42,070 nt of DNA from Gryganskiella cystojenkinii (lineage: Eukaryota; Mortierellomycota; Mortierellomycetes; Mortierellales; Mortierellaceae): positions 1-42,070 of the forward strand of contig JAAAIG010000280.1 of NCBI GenBank assembly GCA_015852425.1, read 5' to 3'. The notes beneath the pieces are model-generated. The model saw only the letters and a program-made list of their open reading frames with translations. It was not told where the DNA came from and made no database searches. A program made the translations under genes and the position numbers. This document shows positions 21,666-32,871 of the stretch, piece by piece. The stretch's first letter is position 1; each line of letters starts with the position of its first letter.

Positions 21666-23604
21666 ATGACCGCTGATACTTCAACTAGTCCCAATCGAAT
21701 TCCGTCCAGAACAAAATACCCTACCCCAAAAGTCATCATTGTTGGCGCTGGTATCGGCGGTCTCTTTCTCGCCATACTTCTCGACAGAGCAGGTATTAAC
21801 TATGAAATATTCGAACGCGACGCAGAAGTCAGAACTCTCGGTAAGATCAACTTTTGACAATGCCTCCAGCATCAAAATAATGCGCCAGTTGGAAAGAAAC
21901 ACCATCAAAATTGCTTACAATCGTACAATTTCACACCTTGTCATGCCATTCAGGGTCCATTATGGCCTTGACTTCCGGTATCCTTCCAGTTTTTGAGCAA
22001 CTCGGCATATACGACGAGTTCAAGACAATCTCGCTACCATGCAAAAGTCTCAAGCTTTTGAACGGTGACATGGAAAAGATCATTGAAGTCCCCACGATGG
22101 ATGAGAAACTGTACGTTGTTTTTTATAGAAGCTGCGTGACTACCTATAAAGCTAGACCTGAGCATGCATTTTTAATTTCCTGCCGAAAACCTCTTCTAGA
22201 ATTGGGTATGATCACAGACTTCTGTCGAGACCTCGGCTTTACGCCTTCCTTCAATCCAAAGTCCCGGCAGAAAAGGTTCATTTCAGCAAAAAGTTTGTCT
22301 CTTCTGAGGATACCGAGGAGGGTGTCACTGTTCATTTTGCGGATGGAACCAAAGTTCAGGGTGACATCTTAGTTGGGGCCGATGGTGCTTACAGTTCTGT
22401 GCGCAAGTCCTTGCTCAAGATTTTAAAAGATCAAGGAATGCTTCCTGCTGATGATGACACTGAACTGAGCGTCGGATACTCCTGCTTGGTCGGGACCACC
22501 AACCCAGTCGACCCTGACGTATACTCTCTTGTCAAAAACAAGCACACTAATCAATTGCAGGTCATCGGTGAAGGCACTCCGTACTCGGTAATGTCGCACA
22601 TAACAATTCTTCCTTCTTCTCGTTCGCATCTCAAAAGGAGCAACCATATATCTTAACTACGACTTTTCTTTACTTGCTGGACAGTATACGGTCTTTAACG
22701 TAGCGGACAACTGTCTCTGCTACGTTGTCATTTGTCAGCTCATGACTGTCGGTCAAGTCGAGAGTGAAAAGTTTTCTGGTCGTCATTGGGGGAACGAACG
22801 ATGTGAGGAGATGATAGAGAAGGTCAAAGATTTCAAGTCCCCTTGTGGCGGTACCCTGGGTGATCTCTTTGAACTCACCCCTCCTGAAAAGATCTCGAAG
22901 GTATATCTCCACGACAAGTTGTTTGAGACCTGGACCCATAATCGGACGGTCTTACTCGGAGACTCAGCGCATAAGGTATATGAGAAGTGAAAGGGAAGAA
23001 GTGGCCCTCTCTGACGCGTGTTTGTAATCCGTACACACTATAACTATTTAACATGCTCCTCCCCTCTTTCATGCAGTTGCTTCCGAGCGCTGGTAAGGGA
23101 GCAGTGTGCGCGATGCAGGATTCAGTGGTCTTGGTCAATTGTCTGTATGAGCTCGAATCTTTGAAGACGGAGGCGATCAAGACTGCTCTCGAGGAGTATA
23201 GACAGCAACGGTACCCTCGAGTCAAGGAACAATACGAGAACACACCTTCGAATGCCATCTTTCTCCACGGGCAGGTAAAACAGCGCCGAATAATTAGACA
23301 TAAATGTTGACCTTTGCTCGCTGCCCATTTTGCAAAAAAGTCTTTGTTTTTTTGACATTTCCTTTTTTTGTAACGAATTCTATAGACAATCTTTGAAAAG
23401 TCATTGAGATATTCGGTCTTCAACTGGGTTCCGGACTCTTTGATGAGCCGAAAGTTGCTCAAGGACGCGTACAGGCCTCAGCTTAGTTTTTTAAAGTTAG
23501 CGCCTAAGCGAGGTACAGGCAAGGTCCTGGCTCAAAAGCCTTCCAAACGTTACGAGGAGGAGAGGAAGAGGAACTCTGGAGAGGAGTCTATAACTAGGAT
23601 CTAA
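21666..23604 (+). CDS. FAD-dependent monooxygenase 3 (class A flavoprotein)
   Basis: Six exons, 21666-21840, 21954-22110, 22200-22587, 22685-22975, 23077-23274 and 23386-23604, give 475 residues. Motifs are IIVGAGIGG near residue 25, GDILVGADGAYS in exon 3, and VLLGDSAHKLLPSAGKGA across exons 4/5, then FNWVPDS near the C-terminus as in FAD2. The role is inferred as an NAD(P)H- and FAD-dependent hydroxylase; no substrate can be assigned. The CTTCTAG acceptor at 22199 is picked because it gives LIGYDHRLLSRPRLYAFL, aligning with FAD1 and FAD2. This copy has an intron after GTPYS that the other two lack, and lacks the introns they carry near the RP-x-LY block. Confidence 0.87.
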
Positions 23605-24621
23605 TGATCCAAAGAGCAACAGGGAGGATCATGAAATAAAATCGATCCACAGATCCAAAACAAAATGCATAAGGGAGTCAGCCACGGTATATTCCCTCAA
23701 GCTGTGTTTGTGGGGACCGAAGATACAAGGTAGAGAAAAGAGAGGAGAGAAGGAAATAGGGCGTCGGTGAAAAAATCATCCAGCAGGCCCTAAAACCGGT
23801 TCTCTCAGAAACTCAAAATTGATCGAGTCCTAAAAGGACGACGCGCGGCGAGAAACGGAAACCACTCAGGTTGATCGAATTGCTTATTAGGGATAAGCAT
23901 AATTTTTCCGGAGAATGTATTATTCTTCCTACCCAGCTTTTTGCACGGGTTCACTGTAGAAAGAACAGCTTGCTTGTTAGTTATAACCTTTTTTGAAGAA
24001 ACATTTTTTGCTCCTTCTTCCACAGAGACCATGCTGTCGGCAAGGAAAGAACTTTTTGCCGATTGCACAGCATCGAAGAAAACATTGTTGATCAGGGGTG
24101 TTTATTTTTTTTTTGGTGGCAACAAACAGTTTCTCTGGCCAATAGAAAGCCTGTTCGGCATTGCCCACAGCCGAAAAGAGGCAAAAGCTCGTTCGTACCT
24201 TAAACTGTAAAACTCCACCCAGTTTTTATTGCCTTTTTTGAGGAAAAGGCAATCAATCGGCCGCGTTGGCAGAGCCAGACTGTGTTGGCCAGCCTTTACG
24301 CTCTCACAGTTTTCAAATGAATACCAGGGTGTTCGAAGACCTACTTCGCCCCTGGAATAATAATACATTTTTCTATGCGGATCGGATCCCAATTACAATT
24401 TTTCAAGCACCGTCATCTTCACGGCTCGGCTGGCAGGTTTTCTTCCAGAGCCTCTTATAAAGGAGGTATCTGTGCGAGTCCCGAATACGATAATTGACTG
24501 TTTCTGGAGCAACGGCCGTCGAGTCCAACCTTCCTATCTACTAATCCACAACCACACCTTCTCGTAAACACAACCCTACGTTTCCAACACTAAAAACCCA
24601 GCTCCTTATCCAGAGAACATC
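23605..24621. other. Intergenic region between FAD3 and MFS transporter 1
   Basis: About 1 kb without a recognisable gene. Short overlapping frames on both strands near 23805-24390 look random. The downstream end carries a TATA box and a CA-rich leader for the MFS gene. Confidence 0.4.
24456..24461 (+). promoter_or_regulatory. TATA box of MFS transporter 1
   Basis: TATAAA (context CTTATAAAGG) lies about 160 nt before the ATG, followed by a CA/AC-rich leader. This is a good core-promoter candidate; the start site itself is not visible. Confidence 0.45.
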
Positions 24622-26491
24622 ATGGACAGTGTACTAAACAACAAACCTCAACCATCGCTGCTACAGCGACTCAGGGAGATGAAGGGTCTGCTTCTCGCGA
24701 TCGTCTCGTTTGCTCAGATGCTCGATATCATCAACATGGCCAGTGTCACCATCGTCCTCCCAGACGTCATGCGCGACGTTGGATTCGAGATCGATCAACT
24801 TCAATGGTAGGCATCACCCTCTGCACACACCTTCCTTCTTTCAGCCTATCCAACATCAGAAATGACTATTTTGTTATTTTGATTTCTCTCCCACCCACCC
24901 ATTACTTTCTCCTCACCCTTTATTTTCTTCTCCCCAGGGTCTCATCTGCTTATTCTCTTGCTTATGGTTCTTTCCTCCTTTTGGGCGGACGTCTGGGAGA
25001 TGTGTTTGGACACCGCAACATCTATATCCTGGGTGTCACATGGTTCGCCATCTGGGCTATCGTCAATGGGTTCTCCCATACTCCTGTCATGCTCTCGATC
25101 AGTCGTGCGTTGCAAGGCATGGGTGCCGGGTTCACTGTCCCAAGTGCCCTGGCTATCTTGACCACGACTTATCCTGTTGGACCGGAGCGAACTCGCGCCT
25201 TGAGTATCTTTGGTGGCACTGCCGCCATCGGATCTGTCCTCGGAGTTCTCATGGGTGGTATCCTTGGCTCAACCATTGGTAAGGCGCGAACGGACTCGGT
25301 GTCAACATGTTTACTTCTCGAGTTATTTCTTGCGCGACTCTTTTTAATCAATACCCCTTAATTTTCTCTCGACTAACCTGCGTAGGCTGGAGATGGATCT
25401 TTTACATCACAGGAATCGTGGCCTTTATTCTTGCCCTGGCCGGTATGGTTGTCATCCCCGCAGACAAAGCCCAAGGTATAGTCGAGGATCGTCGTATCGA
25501 CTTTGTGGGTGTCACATTCTTTACGGGTGGTATCGTGACCATCATTTACTACTTGAGCGAGGGACCCACGGCCGGTTGGGCTGTTCCCAAGACCTTGGCC
25601 CCCTTCTTGGTCGGTCTGGCTCTACTGGTCGCGTTTGTTGTGATCGAGTCAAGGATCGATTACCCAATTATGCCTCTCCGTATCTGGCGATCCCGCCATC
25701 TCGTCGGTGCCTGCGCAACCGCTTTTGTGATGATGGCGTCCATGAACGCTCATTTTTACTACGTCTCCTTGGCCATCCAGTACGTCATGGGATACTCTGC
25801 CATGAAGACAAGTCTGGCTTTCCTCGTGCACGGACTCGGCGCCATTGTCGCTGTCGGTATCGTCTCCAAGCTCATCGGTAAGGTCCGTACCAAGATCATC
25901 ATCATCGTTGGATGGTTATTTTTGATCGCCTCTGGCGTCCTCTGGGCCCAACTCAAGACCACAAGCTCGTATTGGTCCGTCCCGTTCCCGGCACTGATTT
26001 TGAACTTGATCGCGATGGTGTGTATATGGCTGTGCTGTCAGATCAACTCGGTCGCTGATGCTGCAGATGAGGATCAAGGTGTAGTCGGTGCTGTTTACAA
26101 CGTCTCTCTGCAAGTGGGCGCGCCCCTGGGCATCGCGATTACCAACATTGTTGCGAACCACAAGAACTCGCCGATGGCCATGGGACCGGAACTTTTGCCG
26201 GGTTACCGTGATGCGTTTTACACCTATGCTATCATTGCGGCCGTGGGGTTGGTGGTCACGATCATTGTGAGCCCCAACAGGGATTATGTCAAAGAGGAAA
26301 AGACGGATGTCGAACAAGACGTAGAAGGCTCTGAACTTGTCAAGGATGATCGTTCGCAGTACGAACTCAAGGAGACCGCTATCCCTAATAACATCAAGAC
26401 CAGTGACGACAAGATTGACGATGGTAAAACTGTTGTCGATTCTGCCGCCGGAACAGTCTTTGATGGATCCAGCACTACTTCTCTTAAATAG
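24622..26491 (+). CDS. MFS transporter 1, DHA2-type (14-helix) drug/metabolite exporter
   Basis: Exons 24622-24806, 24938-25278 and 25386-26491 give 543 residues. The first helix (LLLAIVSFAQMLDIINMASVTIVLP) has the D1-type motif of DHA2 proton-drug antiporters; motif A is GGRLGDVFGHRN, and the motif C region is GMGAGFTVPSALAILTT. Fourteen hydrophobic segments can be counted approximately. The C-terminal tail is hydrophilic and acidic and contains SQYELKE and TVFDGSS, both echoed in the tail of MFS3. Such plasma-membrane or vacuolar pumps export toxins, drugs or metabolites. Its neighbour is FAD3, so export of an oxidised product is possible but unproven. Confidence 0.9.
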
Positions 26492-26930
26492 ACGGACGTA
26501 TCGATAGAAGAACGAAAAAATATCACCATGAATAATTAGTAAGAAGTGGGCATGCTTCTGTTGTTTGTCTTCCCATTCACAAAGAGTTGGTCGCTTGGAT
26601 GGTCGGTCACAAGAATTTGAAATGGTCGCTCATGTGTCCTTCGCTCACATTCCTTCGTTGTCAATCACCTTTCCCTTCCACTCCTTCTCTCTCTCTCTCT
26701 CTCCAGTCACTCAGCCGCTTATTCAAGCACTCATTTATTCAACCACTCATAAAAGCATCCCATTCTGTCTCCACGATGTCAAAGGTCAGAGAGGGAAGGG
26801 AAAAGGAAAGAGATAATCTCCATCTCGTCGATGCCAAAGAACAAGGGGAAATGGAAAGAGCAGTCTATTGGCAATCTCGGACGGGTTCAACAGAGAGCCC
26901 ATGACAGAGTTCTACAAGCCAGCCCTTCAA

Positions 26931-27095
26931 ATCACCAAGGCCAAGAATTACTGGTGTGTTATGAAGGGAGAAACCACGAAGGATACCTTTGCTGTCGAAA
27001 TTTCCCCGACAGCCAACGTTTACATTCTCTTTTAAATTTTATATAAGGGTTGTTCTTCAAATAGCGATCAAGAAGAAGGATTGGAGCAAAGGATG
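26931..27095 (+). pseudogene. Relic of a CRN N-terminal header
   Basis: Reading from 26931 gives a segment containing NYWCVMKGETTK, a clear match to KYWCIFDGETTK at the start of the intact CRN gene, followed by FAVEISPTANVY versus FSVDIAPAAYVD. The position of the start codon is ATC instead of ATG. A stop follows VYILF near 27033. A short further match (AIKKK versus AIKKQ) appears around 27063 after an interruption. No NTPase domain follows. It is a broken copy without an expected product. Confidence 0.7.
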
Positions 27096-27846
27096 GGACG
27101 GTCGAATGATTTCTGTTGGCGAAGCTCGGAAACTAGAAAAGGAAAACTAAGTGTGGTGTGAGACTGGTTCTACGCTGGGTTCGTGACATAAAGTGCAAAC
27201 GATCTCGCCCACAAAGGGAGTGGATGTTCTTACCTCTGCAGAGAATGCATACTCAATCAAAGTAAAAGAGAACAGGGCTTAGGATATCATCAAACCACTC
27301 TAATTGTAGGTGGGAGACAGGTGACAATACTGACTGTTGTTCAAAGAGATCAAAATGAGGGCACAATAAATGGGAAAAAAAACACCGAGATCAAGGACAA
27401 CTTTGGTCTCTTCTTCGTGTTATTGAAAGACCCATTTAAGGCGCATATACTTCTTTCCAAAACGATCGATATGATTTCACTACACCACACCGGTGGACAG
27501 ATCATCAAGGATCTCATGAAGTCAGTCAACCCTCGGAACAAGGACCGTCTCTTTGGTGGAAAAATTTCTGTCTTTTTGGTGGTGACTTTAGGCATATCCC
27601 TCTTGTTGTTAAAAGGGGGAGTCAATAGCATACCATCGCAGCATGAGTCAAGCGTTCACCAAGGGGTCAGGAGGAGTGTTGGGGCGGAAGATGGGAGGTT
27701 GTGAAGGACGAAGGTGAGGAAGAGAGGAAACAGTGAGATAGGCGATAAAGTTAGACTACATTGTGCCACAGAATGGTTCTAAGTTGATGCCACGGAGTAC
27801 AAGAGAGTAGCATTTGGGTAGGTCGCGCGCCAAAAAAAAAAAAAAA

Positions 27847-27856
27847 NNNNNNNNNN
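27847..27856. other. Assembly gap (10 N)
   Basis: Ten Ns directly follow a poly-A run (about 27832-27846). The true length and content of the gap are unknown, so sequence may be missing between the CRN relic and the small secreted gene. Confidence 1.
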
Positions 27857-28051
27857 TGATAGAAAAGTGAAAGTGGTGGCAGGATCAAGGGATGGTAGCA
27901 TTCAACGCCGAGAATAATAAGAGGAAAGGGATTGGCTGCGAGATTTTTGCAAGGTGGAGTATTGGCCGTGGAGGAGAAACGAGGCGTTCCTCTGGTGAAC
28001 AGCAGCGCAAATGATTTATATAATTAATATCACATTTTCTTTCCATGTACT

Positions 28052-28634
28052 CTATTTAGTCAGCCCGGTGCGCCCCCAGCAATAGAGAAGCGCATCGGTT
28101 GACGAGATGATCGCGTCCCTAGCGCCTCTCAGCTCATCCGCGAGCTGGGATACAGGTGGACCCATGCTGCTCACCGCATTAATCGAATTCTGCGATTTGC
28201 TAGCGAAGCTGGTCTCGGTCTGTTGCAGTTTACGGTATGCACTCTGCTTGTGGGTACGATGACCGATTCCGCTCTGGATCATGCTTCTCATGGCGGTAAG
28301 GTCTTTGCGGGTACCTTTGACGTATGTCAAAACTACAGGCGGTAGACGAGCGTTCGCTGTCAGAGTGTCGATCGCAACAAAGGCACGGTTTATCGGGTTA
28401 ATTACGATCTGGGCAGCATCGTCACAGGGTGCAGGGCGGCGGCCATTCTCTGCGGGAAAAAAAAGAGAAATTGATAGAGAAGAGAAACGTATCAGAATAA
28501 CACCGTCTGCTAAAAAAAAAAAAAAAAAAAAAACCTTTCGAACTCTCTGCAAAGGCACTTTCTTCCATACCTGGAGAAGCAACAACAGCGGCAGCAGACA
28601 GAGAGAGGAATGCGATGATCGATAAGAACTTCAT
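28052..28634 (-). CDS. Small secreted protein of unknown function
   Basis: Exons 28634-28535 and 28449-28052 give 165 residues. The N-terminus is a classic signal peptide (MKFLSIIAFLSLSAAAVVAS). The mature part is largely helical by appearance, with no repeats. It has one cysteine near its start (PAPCDD) and one near its end (LLYCWG), so a single long-range disulfide is possible. Size and helical look recall fungal surface-binding proteins (HsbA-like), but I see no family motif and do not assign one. The intron starts inside a poly-T tract (donor GGTTTTTT), which makes that splice site unusual; the acceptor CCCGCAG is good. Retaining the intron would encode a run of Phe and hide the gene from simple predictors. 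Confidence 0.6.
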
Positions 28635-29965
28635 GAGGAGGTGTCGAGTGAAAAGGAAAGAGATGAACAAAGCCGAATATGCGGACAGCAAGTCGGCCGT
28701 TAAATAGGATATTCTCTTGGGCTCTGATATTCTTGGCGAAAAAGAAGGCTCTCTCAGCCAACCTCATCTGAGCCAAACTTCTCCTTTTGCATAGTTCTCT
28801 CAAAGGGCATAATCTTTTAAACTGCATACCTTTCGGAGGCCCCGTTTTTAAAGTTAAATGATTTATTCAAAAACCGCTCCACCAACCAACTGCTGCTGCA
28901 TAACTTACCCCGTATTGCATGCACAGAGGCGATCCCAGCGATTTGTACTATCAAAAGCTTGGCTGTGGCACCATCAAACGAGGACGAAAGTGAGGGCGAG
29001 GGGCAAGAGCTAGGGAAAACAGAGAGGGCGAGTGCCGAGTGGGTGATTTCAACAATACGGACAATATTTTGGGGCACGCTCTGAACTGCACGTTTTTGCA
29101 GGACTGGACAGCGAGGAGTCCGCGGCCCCAAAACTTTTCAGTGGTGCTGTGAGCTTATAATAATGATTGAGGTTTGAAAACGCGAAAAGGAACCGACATG
29201 ATATTGTCAAATCGAGGACGAGATTCGGTGTTGTGGAGAAAGAGAGGCAGAAAAGGGGTTTGTTTCTGGCGTTAAATAAGATTTGAGGCTTTTCAATTTT
29301 TTTTGGGGGGTGGGGGTTTAGTCACAGTTCGCAAATGAGCTTAATTATAATACCGAGGCACGCTAATATGACCAAAAATTGTGAGTAGAGCATACGACAA
29401 AAAAAATGTGACTGACCAACCAAGCGACTAACTTGTGAGATGGACCGCGTGATCCACACAGATTGAAAAGAATTACGAGAGCTATGTAAATGATAGTTCG
29501 AAACTCAGTTTTGCTTCAGTGCCAAGAGTGTTCGCTGCTCGTTTCTTTCTTTGATTTGCAGCCCCGTTTTCGACGAAGACTGAATAAGTGGACAAGGCCA
29601 GAAAAAGGTCGAGATCTGAGGCCTTAACATTCATTCGGAATCTCCATCGGCAGACGTTTGCTGAGGAGGGCCTGTGACTCTTCCTACGCGACGGGAACGC
29701 GGGACTAGAAGGGAACATTGACGTGGACTGGAAGATAAGAAAGGCTAGACAAAGCGAAAAATTAGGCTGCGGTCTCTCCCACCTCCTCCTGATCATGCAC
29801 GCTGCCCTGTTCGGTATACTTTAAGCGAGGTCTCCCCCTGTACTTTTTTTATTATGATCGCAAATGTGGCAATTCTATGCTGGTAAACGAAGTTATGGTT
29901 GTCGACATGAAACACAGGGATGCAGATTTCATTGGAATAAAGAAAGAAAGAAGAAAACGTGCCCT
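28635..29965. other. Intergenic region between the small secreted gene and MFS transporter 2
   Basis: About 1.3 kb. The first part is the promoter of the secreted gene (minus strand). A 104-codon minus-strand frame at 29482-29796 has no recognisable features and I do not call it. G-runs occur near 29307-29318. Confidence 0.35.
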
Positions 29966-31814
29966 TTATCGAGATCCGTCCGAGGAAACGGTCGACCCCT
30001 CGTTCTTGACTTCAATCTTGTTTTGTTCTAGGAATTTTCCCCTGTTTCCATCATTGACAGTAGCTACATCGTCATTGTCCTCAGCGACAGACAATTCAAC
30101 ATCCAGTTTGTTGCCCTTCTTGAACGAATCATTGTTAGGATTCACGATGACGGTGACGACCAATCCAACGGCAGCCATGATCACATAAGAGTAAAAGGCA
30201 TCGCGATAACCGGGCAACAGCGCAGGACCGACAGCGGTGGGTCCGTTCTTGTGGTTGGCAACAATATTGGCAATGGCGATACCGATAGGGGCACCGACTT
30301 GGAGACAGACATTATAGACGGCACCAACCACACCTTGGTCTTCATCGGCGGCATCGGCGACGGAATTGATCTGGCAAACAAGCCAAATACAAACCATAGC
30401 AATCAAGTTTAAAATCAAAGCTGGGAACGGGATGGACCAGTACGAGCTTGTGACCTTGAGCTGAGCCCAGAGGACACCCGAGGCCATCAAGAAGAACCAG
30501 CCGACAATGACAATGATCTTGGTACGGACCTTGTTGATGATCACAGAAACGATACCGACTCCGATAATGGCACCGACGCCGTGGACGACAAAGGAATAGG
30601 ACGTGCGAATGGGAGAGTACCCGAGAACATCCTGAAAAGACAAGGAAGCGTAGTAGAAATGAGCATTCATGGACGCCATCATGACCAGTGCAGTGGCGCA
30701 GGAACCAACAAGTCGGCGAGAGCGCCAGATATGAAGGGGCATGATTGGATAGTCGATCTTGTACTCGATAAAAACGAACGCGATCATGAGAACGAGACCG
30801 ATAAGGAAAGGTGCAAGGGTCTTGGCCGAGGCCCAACCGGTCGCGGGTCCTTCACTCAAGTAATAGATCAGAGTGACAATACCAGCGGTGAAGAAGGTGA
30901 TACCGACAAAGTCGATACGACGATCGGAGACTTTTCCTTGGGCTTTGTCTGCAGGGATGATCAGGACACCGGCCACAACGAGAATAGCGCCAATGATACC
31001 GGTGATAAAGAACAGCCATCTCCAACCTAAAGGAAAGCGAGGAACAAAGTAAAAGGAAGGATGGTCAGGGACTATGTTTTGAAGAAAGAATCGCTCAAGA
31101 GAACTAATAATACCAAAATAAAAAATCTTTGTTTTTTCTTACCGATGGTCGATCCAAGGATACCGCCAAGGAGGACACCAATAATGGACCCAGTAGAAGC
31201 AGTGCCACCAAAGATACTCAGGGCCCTGGTTCTCTCGGGGCCGACGGGATAAGTCGTGGTCAAGATGGCCAAGGCACTTGGAACAGTGAATCCGGCACCC
31301 ATGCCTTGCAACGCGCGACTGATCGAGAGCATGACAGGAGTATGAGAGAACCCATTGACGATAGCCCAGATCGAGAACCAGGTAACACCGAGAATGTAAA
31401 TTTTACGATGACCAAAGAGGTCACCGAGACGGCCTCCCAATAGGAGAAAAGCTCCATAAGCAAGAGAATAGGCGGAGGATACCCTGAGGAATCAAGAGGA
31501 GGAGAAGATTTAAAAAAAGAGCAGAGAAAAAATCAGCTAGGGTCAGAGGGGTCGTCGTGTACGATTGTGTGGATGAAGATGGAGTGAATGGGACAAGTTG
31601 CTATGTTGTCTCATTGAAGCAAAGACCGTTACCATTGGAGCTCATCAACCTTGAAACCGACGTCGCGCATTACGTTCGGAAGAACGATCGTAACACTGGA
31701 TACGTTGATGATGTCTAGCATCTGAGCGAAAGAGACAATCGCGAGAAGGAGACCCTTCCTCTCTTTGAGCCGTTGAAAGAACGGCGGTTGTGTTTTGACG
31801 CTCGCGACTTCCAT
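29966..31814 (-). CDS. MFS transporter 2, DHA2-type exporter
   Basis: Exons 31814-31633, 31483-31143 and 31026-29966 give 527 residues. The second exon has exactly the length of exon 2 in MFS1 (341 nt), and both introns sit at the same codons (QW|V and TIG|W), so the genes are recent paralogues. Motifs are FAQMLDIINVSSVTIVLP, GGRLGDLFGHRK and GMGAGFTVPSALAILTT. The tail after the last helix is acidic (VELSVAEDNDD) but lacks the YELK/DGSS elements of MFS1 and MFS3. The likely role is proton-coupled efflux of small molecules across the plasma membrane; substrate unknown. Confidence 0.9.
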
Positions 31815-32871
31815 TTTATGGTTTTCTTCGTGTGTTTTTTCTTGAGAGAGAGTTGTTGTGTGCAGTGAGAAAGAACATAGTGGCTAAAATCGAACATTTT
31901 ATACTAGACGAAGAGAACTGTTCTCCCAAACAGAAGAGAGTGAGAGGGTATGAAATCTCGAATTCGACAGCCTTTGGAGATCCAAAGACAGACGTGCCTT
32001 GTTTCCACCCCTCCAACTTTACACAAATAGGGCCAGCCAATAGTTGTTGAGGCGGGCGGATAGTAACGCCGGTTATTTGTCGGACGTTCGATATGTGTCC
32101 ATGTGCAAAGGGCAAGAGTACCATTTTGGGGAGCCAGTGGGGTATCTCGACGTCGAAGATTGAGCGACCACGGTTTAGAAAACAGGTATTAGCAACACAA
32201 CATCCTTCCCAGATAGGACAAAACGGGGCACGAAGTCGACAGACAAAAATAAAAATTTAAGGTGGTTGGACGTGCATTTTCCTCAACCAACCGCCGATGC
32301 GCGGACTTCATTCTTTTTCTGATTTCTCCAAACACTCCAATCCTCTTTCGCTGCAGACAAAAAAGTACAAAGGTTCAAAGGTTCAACGAGATCTTCGAAA
32401 ACAATTCTGTCCTACCTAGGTCCATGTCCGCAAGGGTTTATTTTTCTGTGATATGTGAAGAACACCACCCGTCCACTGTCATATTCCTTTTGGCTCATTT
32501 CTAGTGGTACAATTTCGTACGCTAAACCATGATAGCCCTCAACAAGTAGGACGATTCAAATTTTACTTTGCTTTATATAGAAGCGATATGTTTGCTATGT
32601 ATAATATTTGTATTGTTTACTAAAAAGAAGAAAAGAAAGAAGGGTGCTAAGATTATAAACCAGGGGAGGGTTGCAGATCTGAGGTCCCCTGAATATCTTG
32701 CACGGCTCACAAAACAGACTGGAATCCTACAATGAATGGATAGAGAGCCGGGACCGATCAGTAAATGACAGCACCGGAGTGGACAGACTTGATCTCATAA
32801 GGCAAATCAAAAAATCGTGACAGAAACCTTTCCCAACGAAACGACACCCATGACACTTGTATGATCATAGG
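31815..32871. other. Intergenic region between MFS transporter 2 and the dynamin-like gene
   Basis: About 1.06 kb without a recognised gene. It contains the MFS2 promoter (TATA at 31897-31903) and the 3' UTR of the dynamin-like gene. An A/T-rich block at 32560-32640 is probably part of that 3' region. Confidence 0.4.
31897..31903 (-). promoter_or_regulatory. TATA box of MFS transporter 2
   Basis: TATAAAA on the minus strand, about 85 nt upstream of the ATG at 31814, is a usual fungal spacing. MFS1 also has a TATA box, so both exporters may be inducible rather than constitutive (inference). Confidence 0.45.

Larger units (their letters stand above)
26492..28051. other. Gene-poor region with CRN relic and assembly gap
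   Basis: Apart from the CRN header relic (26931-27095) and the N gap, no gene is recognised. A CT dinucleotide run lies at about 26684-26703. The 127-codon frame at 27321-27704 matches no family I know and has no clear start context or introns. Confidence 0.35.

Noticed and set aside
23805..24392. Overlapping short frames on both strands between FAD3 and MFS1
   Set aside because: They shadow one another, with no family motif and no splice partners.
4257..26491. A secondary-metabolite gene cluster
   Set aside because: FAD oxidases and exporters are present, but no polyketide, peptide or terpene synthase, and the families are separated by housekeeping genes.
29482..29796. 104-codon minus-strand frame
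   Set aside because: No signal, domain, intron support or homologous look; composition fits chance.
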